The notes under the pieces are model-generated. The model made no database searches. It was not told the origin of the DNA and saw only the letters and a list, made by a program, of their open reading frames with translations. Source: Ariolimax columbianus (taxonomy: Eukaryota > Mollusca > Gastropoda > Stylommatophora > Arionidae). From it: DNA of 64,000 bases. Made by a program: the position numbers and the translations under genes. Each line of letters opens with the position of its first letter. Within the stretch, counting starts at the first letter, position 1. This document shows positions 57,655 through 64,000 of the stretch, piece after piece. The stretch is from positions 89,692,441 to 89,756,440 of the forward strand of contig JAVGWX010000002.1 of NCBI GenBank assembly GCA_036924085.1, read 5' to 3'.

Positions 57655-57860
57655 TCAGAGTGAAGCCCTTACACTACACGTTGGTTGGGTTGGCCTCTGA
57701 GATCGCCCTAACTTGCATAGGTACATACATACACAAACACGCATCCAAGCACTGGTTAATACGTCGTGATTTGATCTAAAAGGCTGCGGCCCGGGTGGAA
57801 AAGAGGATGCCTGCGCCAGGAGAAAACAAAGAGTCACACATTTAACCAAAAAAACAAAAA
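57655..57860 (-). mobile_element. Family F dispersed repeat copy
   Basis: On minus: cagtgcttggatgcgtgttt, gtacctatgcaagttagggc, caacccaaccaacgtgtagt; partner at 60430-60640. Poly-T/A adjoins. Confidence 0.6.
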
Positions 57861-57929
57861 AAAAAACAAAGAAAGGTAATTCCGTCCAAACGAGGAAAAT
57901 AGTTTCGGAATTAAATAGTGACTGCTTGC

Positions 57930-58170
57930 ATCAGTGTCAGCGAACCACAGCTGCCCAGAAATCTATTGCGCATCCAATCGACGGCCCCGGAAACAAGCTG
58001 GAATGTTGCAATATGGTTATGTGAAATGGAATCGCAATCGAAAGACAAACCCAAATTCCCCAAAATGCCAGCTGAAATAGGATGTTTCGGAGCGAAAGTC
58101 GCATATATCGCAGCCTCGTAATAAACTACGAGACAACGTCACAAAGCCCTTTTCAGAGCAGAGGAAGAAG
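57930..58170 (-). mobile_element. Family A dispersed repeat, diverged fragment
   Basis: tgcttgcatcagtgtcagcg, tcggagcgaaagtcgcatat, taaactacgagacaacg follow the family A order in reverse complement, with many substitutions. Confidence 0.55.
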
Positions 58171-59165
58171 TAAAAGTAGAGAAGAATTAGATGTCAACGT
58201 GCCAATTCAATTGCTTGTCCACTTGTGGCTAGCTCCATTCATCTCTCGTTGACCAAGTGTGTTGCATCTGCAATTGTAAGCATTTGTCGTTGTAGGATCA
58301 CCATGACGCCTTATATCCAGTTGTCACTCGGTGTGTTTTGTGACTTGAAACCATAACTTCTTGCATTTTAAGCGCGCAGTGAGAGTTGATCTGGCTGCTC
58401 TCATATGAGAGACAGCCAAACTGTCTCATGTTCTGCCTAGTCAGCACAATGAATATTGATAATATCCTCATTTCTCATTATTTTCTCGTGACACAAACAA
58501 ATTTCCGCAGAGATATTTGTCAATTCACATTTGGACTTTGCTTGCTACATGACCTTAGATTGGTTCCACGTCCGGCACAGACAGCACGGGGGTAGTTACA
58601 ACACATATAATCTTCGTCAGTTGTTGCTTTTGAAGCCAAAATAAGTTTCGAATGGCTGAGCAGCGGCTGCAGTTGATGAATCACAGCAGAGATCTTGTGG
58701 AACGTAGTGATATTTTCTTAATCATCTCCAATTGTCAGCTTGTGCAATAAAATGATATTTTTGTCATTATTTCGGAAATGTGTTGTCCAATAATGCCTTT
58801 CCTTTGTCCATCGCTCCAAGTGATTCTTGACCATTACAGCTTTGCTTAACTTAGGAATAATCATCTGCTGTATGTTTTTTTAAAGCCAGGATCACTGAGT
58901 TTTCGTGTAATCATCATCATTGTCGACTCAGTATCTGGAGACTATGCTGGTAGTGCCCTGTGAGTTTTGTCCAGTTCTGCCTCCTTTATTTCGACGCTGT
59001 ATGCCATGGCTGAATGACGTTCCGCGAGTGACAGTCCCTGCCACAGTCAGTACAAAGATGCTGAGGTTTCCTCTGATTTCTTCAATGTTTGTCTTCTCTC
59101 TGCAGCCAGAAAGCCAGCACGAGCGTCGGCAGACGCGATGTCCCATCCAATTGACATGTCTCTAA
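58171..59165. other. No supported feature
   Basis: A minus frame at 58928-59146 (72 codons, Arg/Ser/Gly-rich) is not recognised. Confidence 0.35.
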
Positions 59166-59204
59166 ACAGCTCGTTTCTGAGTAATCGTTTCCCGGCCCTC
59201 GGAT

Positions 59205-59620
59205 GGAATGTTGCATGCATTTAACGACATACATTTAAGAGCATGTGACACATACCTGTGTCCAAGCATATTTCAGACATGATTGCTGTATCATATGAGC
59301 CGTTTTTAGATCTTCATTTTAAATCCATAAGTCTACTCCACTCGTTCCTGCTCTCAAATGGGATACCGTATGCATTTAACAGCATGTGATACCTACCTCT
59401 GCCGAACGAATATAATACATTTTTGTTGTATCATATAACGGGGGCACAGTGGTTAGTGCACTGGCTTCCCAGTCAGGCGATCAGGGTTCAATCCCCAGCT
59501 GGTGGACCCAGCCTATCTAAGAAGTAAAGACTTTATTTGTTTTCCTTTATATAACGGGTACTGTTTTTAGAGCTGCATTTTAAATCCATAGGTCTACTCC
59601 ACTCGCACACGTCCTTTGAC
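59205..59620. repeat. Two-copy duplication, second copy split by a SINE
   Basis: First copy about 59205-59365 (tgcatgcatttaacgacata ... ttttaaatccataagtctac tccactcg). Second copy about 59365-59610 with the same landmarks (gtatgcatttaacagcatgt ... ttttaaatccataggtctac). It is interrupted at 59443-59548. Confidence 0.75.
59443..59548 (+). mobile_element. 106-bp tRNA-derived SINE or tRNA retropseudogene with target-site duplication
   Basis: tRNA-like head ggcacagtggttagtgcact, A box; B box ggttcaatccc at about 59487-59497. A short tail ends aagactttatttgttttcct. The anticodon arm ggcttcccagtc gives only a 6-base loop, so it is not a sound tRNA. 10-bp duplications (atataacggg) at 59433-59442 and 59549-59558 flank it. 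Confidence 0.75.
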
Positions 59621-59769
59621 CTTGGGAGAATGGTAGGATATAGAATACCTCATGTCTTCAACTTTCGAGGAAGCAAACTGTGTTGTTGTTTAATCTTATC
59701 TGGGTGTTTGGTAATGATTTCAAGTTTATTATACCAAAAATAGTTTGTATAATAATCCTCTTTCTTCAT

Positions 59770-60100
59770 TCATTAGTCCAGTTCTTCTTTTTCTCCTATC
59801 AACTGATGCTGTGCTTCTAGCCTGAAGCGTTTCAGGTCTTCACCGGTCCCCTACAACTTTTCGAGCATAGTCGCTTCCCAGGGTCAGACTGTCTATTTTT
59901 AGTTTGTATCAATTGAGCAGTCCTTCAGGATATGTTATGGTATTTGTTTGGGTGCTCCATAATCGCACGTGTCGGTGTTGTTGAGACCAATTCTGTGAAG
60001 GTGGGTCTTGAGTCTGTTCTGTTCTGAGTCTGAAGATCTCTCTCTACCCATCTCTTCCAAATTTGTCTTTGCTGTCATTTTCTGTCTTATATTCTCTATG
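59770..60100 (-). pseudogene. I-like LINE 3' relic
   Basis: On minus: EQTQDPPSQNW-like, then a Cys/His block CDYGAPKQIP-HILKDC across one stop, PW and a region ending LIGEKEEL. It matches the post-RNase H knuckle and end of I/jockey-like elements with an RNase H tail. Plus-strand left edge is TTC-rich, consistent with a GAA tail. Confidence 0.6.
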
Positions 60101-60429
60101 CTGGTTTCGTCATTCTGTCTTCAACACTCATTTGATGAGTGATTTTGCTTCTTTATAGCTCTGTGGATGGTGAGTCTACATTCCACCTCTTCCGGCTAGT
60201 GCGAGCTCAGCTGCCTTCTCCCACACTATTCACCCGACGAAAGGCCTTGCTCATTTACTATTGAATACTATTGAACTATTTTCTTCCACTAATCAACTAA
60301 AGAAAACAGTTATCCATTGTGTACTCCTGTTATGATTTATGAGTTATTCTTTGTGGCAAACAAGAGAAAACAGCAATCAGAGAGCGGATGCACGTGGCCA
60401 AAAAGTGCGTAAAATTTTTTTGTTTGTTT
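60101..60429. other. No supported feature
   Basis: Unassigned. Confidence 0.35.
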
Positions 60430-60640
60430 TTTTGCTTAGATGTTTGCCTCACTAGTTTCTACTGGCGGAGGCGCGCCATTTTCCACCCCAGACCGTAGTC
60501 CATTGGGCGATATCAGGACGCATAAAGCAGTGCTTGGATGCATGTGTGCGTCTGTACGTACCTATGCTAGGTTTGTGCGCCCTCATAAGTTAGCCCAACC
60601 AAAGTGCAATGGAAGGGCCTCATCATGAGGGCGCGTGTGA
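60430..60640 (+). mobile_element. Family F dispersed repeat copy
   Basis: cagtgcttggatgcatgtgt, gtacctatgctaggtttgtg, agcccaaccaaagtgcaatg. Partner on minus at 57655-57860. Confidence 0.6.
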
Positions 60641-60889
60641 AAGTTGTGCAAGAGTGTGACTGTAGGATAGAGTCAAATGAAACTGAGTGAGATAAGAGAA
60701 GAGAGAGCAGGGGAAGAGTTGCCCCCAGGGTGAGGTCCCCCTTCTTGTATGTCTTGATCTCTCCTTTAGCTAGTGAACCAGTGTTCTCCCATGGCCCATC
60801 TTTTCAGCCAAGTTTCTGTGTTTGCTGATCTTATGAGCTGTTTGGCTATTTGTAAAGTTGTTGCTGCGTAACATGGTCCAGTGTATCTC

Positions 60890-61495
60890 ATGATATCATG
60901 GAGAGTCGGACAGAGGATTCAAGTTGTGGTGCTTTGTCAGTAAAAACCCAGCAGGTGGGAAGAGTGCCCGGCCCTATGCCTCGAAGGGATCCGCCTCATG
61001 CTACTGGAGGTTACCCTGACACGGTTCGTAGTGCCAGACAACGGGAAGCAAAGGGAAACCAGAACACATTGGAAGTAAGATGATTTCACATAATGAACTG
61101 GATTGCAGAGGGCGTATACTACAAAAAGCGGGATTTGTGGAAGAAAAGACTGACGTGGCATGCACACAAGAAACGCACCTAAACACCCAACATAGATTCT
61201 CTATCAGGGGATACCAGACACAAAGACAAGACAGAGAGGACCACAAGGGCGGAATGCTAAGATTAATACACAACTCCATCCCAGCATTGTGGCTATACCG
61301 ACCAGTCTATGTTACTGCGGACTGGCACACACGACAACAGCACATGTACTTAAAGACTGTTCTCCAGTACACAGATCTGAGGAGAAAGATTTGGCACACG
61401 CCGACTCCCCTCGAGGAGAAACTGTATGGGCGTATTAGGACCCTGGAATTGACAGCAAAATTACTTGAAGAATCCGGAGTCCCTGTCTAAATTAG
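60890..61495 (+). pseudogene. I-like LINE deletion derivative: endonuclease N-terminus joined to C-terminus
   Basis: An upstream frame has RVPGPMPRRDPPHATGGYPD, parallel to LTPRRGPPLTTGGHPP of the 4-8 kb copy. WIAEGV stands in place of WNAEGV. Frame 61080-61490 gives TDVACTQETHLNTQHRFSIR, GYQTQRQDREDHKGG, then jumps to IWHTPTPLEEKLYGRIRTLE, LTAKLLEESGVPV stop, which is the extreme C-terminal block. Most of EN, all RT and RNase H are gone. Confidence 0.75.
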
Positions 61496-61895
61496 CAATG
61501 ATTAAGAGCAAAGAATAAGAACATTAAACCTAGAAATCGACAGCACATTGCAGGCGGTTTACTTGCGTGCGTGTAATACCATGATATTCTTTATTTCAGG
61601 GGTAAATAAGTGATTAATATAATCACAAGGGAAGAGTGTATTCCCAGTGCAGATACAACGACATAATATCACCGAGCTATCCTCACACCAGGGACGGGAT
61701 GCAAAGACTGGTGCAACGAGATCGCGGGCTTTGAAGTTAAAAACCATTACGACATAATGTCCCGGATGTTGATACTGTTGTGTAGACCAATGGATTTGGG
61801 ATACCCAGTGAGATGGAGGAACGTGCGGTAAATGGATGTGAATCGAGTACAAACTTGGTTTGTAGCCTCAATATACCTGGTTGGAAATCCCTACC
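61496..61895. other. No supported feature
   Basis: Unassigned. Confidence 0.35.
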
Positions 61896-61899
61896 GTGT

Positions 61900-62410
61900 T
61901 TGATCTAATCCTGCAGGGGATTGTGGCCCAATGTGGGATCAATGGAAACGAGAAGGCAGAGGAGTTAACAAAAGCCGAAGTGGCAGCCCGCACTTGCCAT
62001 CCGCAGAGCTGCAAAGAAGCAAAGCCATTTATCATATGATCCACGAAGACGGCATGGAGAGACCAGCACAACGAATACAAGCCAGTAAATGACATCATAA
62101 ACAAACATGGCAGACATGAGCAGACGAAGATCCTCAGACGCAGAACGGGACATTGCAGACTCAAGGCACACCTCCATAGAATCGTTTTTAAAGAAACCGC
62201 CACGTGCGATTGCGGAGCACCCAAGCAAGCACCAGAACATGTCCTGCAGGACTGACTTATCTATACGGACGAAAGAGAGGCAGTCTGGCGTGGGGGAGCG
62301 ACCATGATCGAAAAGCTGTGAGAACCATAGAAGACCTGACACGCACAGTCTCCTTAGTGAACCTTACTGGACTAGAAGCATAGCACCAGTAGATCGAAGA
62401 AGAAAGGGAT
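61900..62410 (+). pseudogene. LINE RNase H end and CCHC relic
   Basis: Plus strand: CGINGNEKAEELTKAEVAAR (HCGI-GNE-AD motif, Asp changed to Glu), TAWRDQHNEYK, RRRTGHCRLKAHLHRIVFKE, CDCGAPKQAPEHVLQD, then a stop in place of the last Cys region. A GAA-rich end (tcgaagaagaaaggg) is at about 62394. It may belong to the same insertion as 60890-61495 or be separate. Confidence 0.7.
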
Positions 62411-62734
62411 AATGAAACAGAAAAAGAAAAACTTCCGTCTTCAGTTTTATTGAGAATGTTGGCGATTTTTCAGCATGGCCATTTTTCCACGTACAGAAAG
62501 GTTTAGCTGTACTGCAAAACTGCATAATGGAACGCACGCAACACATTAAAAACAGGAACACACACCAGCATCCATGCACCGGGTGATCCGTCCTATTATA
62601 ACTTGAATGACACTCTTCTGGGTTTGACAGATTGTATCTTCCCCGGTAGAATCCAGCAAGGGAAATCTGTGAACAAAAATGACAAACACAATACACGGTA
62701 ATAAGCTGATTTTGGGCTTCACTGCGAGAGTTCT
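62411..62734. other. No supported feature
   Basis: Unassigned. Confidence 0.35.
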
Positions 62735-63090
62735 AGAATGGCTTGGTTTGGCTTTGTTCGTTTTCAATTCCCAGTACAAAGCCACGAAAAGGGCTTTGCA
62801 AGTAGCAGTATGTAGTCCAGTGAACTGAATACGTTGCGTCATAGTTTACAGCTTGACTGCAAATCATGCACCTTTCGGTTCGACACATCCGACTTCAGCA
62901 CGCCTTTTCTGAGTACCGGGTTAGCTTTCCCTCTTTGATCGCTTCTCCTTAGCCAGTCTGCTCTGTTGCAGCCTGTTATCCAAGATCACCACATGGAGGT
63001 GTAGAAGGGCCTTGGCAGCTCTGGTTCACTGGCGCTGACGCTAGCAGTCAGCTATGAGTCGCTGACCGCTGCAGCTCATGCGCAGATCCG
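62735..63090 (+). mobile_element. Family A dispersed repeat, near full length
   Basis: tggcttggtttggctttgtt, agcagtatgtagtccagtga, acctttcggttcgacacatc, gatcaccacatggaggtgta, ggcgctgacgctagcagtca. Confidence 0.8.
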
Positions 63091-63309
63091 AGTTCCGGTG
63101 TGAGAATGGAGATCAAGGCAATGACATTGGCTCTGAGATGGCTGCTATCTGAGACCTCGTTAATAGGGGCTGTTATCGCTTCTGAGAAAATGGTTAGCTG
63201 TGACGTTAATGGGTGACGAACATAGATGCCACAAACCATCAGAAACTTGCATGGAACTAATGTTCTGGCTTGCAGGAAGGACAGGGACGGCATTCTAGTC
63301 TTGTTGTTG

Positions 63310-63535
63310 TTGCTGCTGAATGCCCAGACATAGTATGATTACTCGTTTGTGCGTCCTGAAAAGGACGTTAAGTGGCGGGTTGTAGTAGCTTTCCTTACAT
63401 TCCGAACGTGCTGTTTAAGATGGACCTGGGTCTTCCAGGTGGCTCTTTCCAGAAATGGCTACGAATAAGCCAAGGTGAGGGTCTTGGTCAGTATGTTTTG
63501 GTTGACCAGACGTTAGTCTTCCTTCCCAACATTCT
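63310..63535 (-). mobile_element. Family C dispersed element
   Basis: On plus: tail complement cttgttgttgttgctgctga, hairpin cgtcctgaaaaggacg (63353-63368), agtggcgggttgtagtagct, tccgaacgtgctg, gtcttggtcagtatgttttg. No tandem array of the 37/38-bp type here. Confidence 0.78.
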
Positions 63536-63544
63536 GTTTTCAAG

Positions 63545-63860
63545 AGCACTAGTAGTGGAAATACACAATACCCATCAGGGGCACAAGTAGTGGTGGTGAA
63601 TAGCGATACCTCGGGGGCACCGGTAGTGGTGATGCATATAGATGCCCCAGGGGTACCAGTAGTGATGAAACACATAGATACACCAGGGGCACCAGTAAAG
63701 GTGATACATATAGATGCCCCAGGGGAACCAGTGTTGGTGATACATATAGATACCCCAGGGGCACCAATAAAGGTGATACATATAGATGACCCAGGGGAAC
63801 CAATATTGGTGATACATATATATGCCCCACGGGAACCAGTATTGGTGATACATAGCCATC
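63545..63860. repeat. 36-bp tandem array
   Basis: About nine units of gtgatacatatagatgcccc plus aggggaaccagtattg, 36 bp, abutting the family C copy. ORFs on both strands (12-residue periods) are artefacts. Confidence 0.9.
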
Positions 63861-64000
63861 AAATGTTAAAGTTTATCAACGGACATCTCTGGAATAAAGA
63901 CACTGCAATCGATGTACCGATGATTCCAAGAATGAAAATGTTGAAATCATATCACTGTTCAATTGAAAGGGGCGCCTGAGAGGACGGAGAGAGGTGCATT

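Noticed and set aside
59440..59512. Functional tRNA gene
   Set aside because: A- and B-box-like motifs exist but the anticodon loop is 6 bases and the acceptor stem does not close well; direct repeats indicate a retroposed copy.

Overview
This is a gene-poor, repeat-dominated eukaryotic (animal) nuclear window. I found no host protein-coding gene, intact tRNA gene or intact rRNA gene that I can support. Almost everything recognisable is a mobile element, a relic of one, or a tandem array. The organism is probably a mollusc, most likely a heterobranch gastropod. This is inference: the 18S-like block at 9.55-10.28 kb reads like gastropod 18S from memory, and the mix of I/Nimb-like, RTE-like and CR1-like LINE relics with tRNA-headed SINEs suits such a genome. 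No database search was possible.

Layout. 1-170: truncated tRNA-derived SINE. 230-4080 and 10281-11460: a 27-bp minisatellite, split by a 6.2-kb block holding an I-like LINE (4081-~8000, minus strand, EN-RT-RNase H, frameshifted, GAA tail), an uncharacterised leader, and a scrambled mosaic of diverged 28S and 18S rRNA sequence (8521-10280). An 843-bp direct repeat flanks the block exactly. 11.4-12.65 kb: inverted-repeat structure ending in the same 27-bp unit. 12.7-13.25 kb: G-rich minisatellite resembling a tRNA-SINE head. 13.8-20.6 kb: SINEs and LINE relics. 21.7-23.4 kb: TATG and GAA microsatellites. 23.9-28.75 kb: degenerate arrays invaded by two dispersed families. 29.07-29.80 kb: internally deleted mariner with TIRs and TA duplications. 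30.6-39.2 kb: LINE relics and arrays of 22, 33, 53, 20 and 22 bp. 41.6-42.9 kb: CATA and TTC microsatellites. 44.3-45.4 kb: 38-bp array at one end of a dispersed element. 45.86-46.33 kb: 26-bp array. 46.5-51.2 kb: RTE-like LINE carrying a nested I-like LINE (47556-50384). 51.7-64 kb: LINE relics, a 106-bp SINE with target-site duplication, dispersed repeats and a 36-bp array.

The strongest theme is that dispersed elements seem to give rise to tandem arrays. Family C ends carry 37- and 38-bp arrays, and its other tail resembles the 27-bp unit. Family A's 3' segment is the 33-bp array at 33.3-33.9 kb. A tRNA-SINE head resembles the G-rich array, and LINE GAA tails abut a long GAA/TTC tract. The second theme is rRNA-retrotransposon chimerism at 4.1-10.3 kb. 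Family letters A-F are my own labels. All homology calls are by eye and memory.
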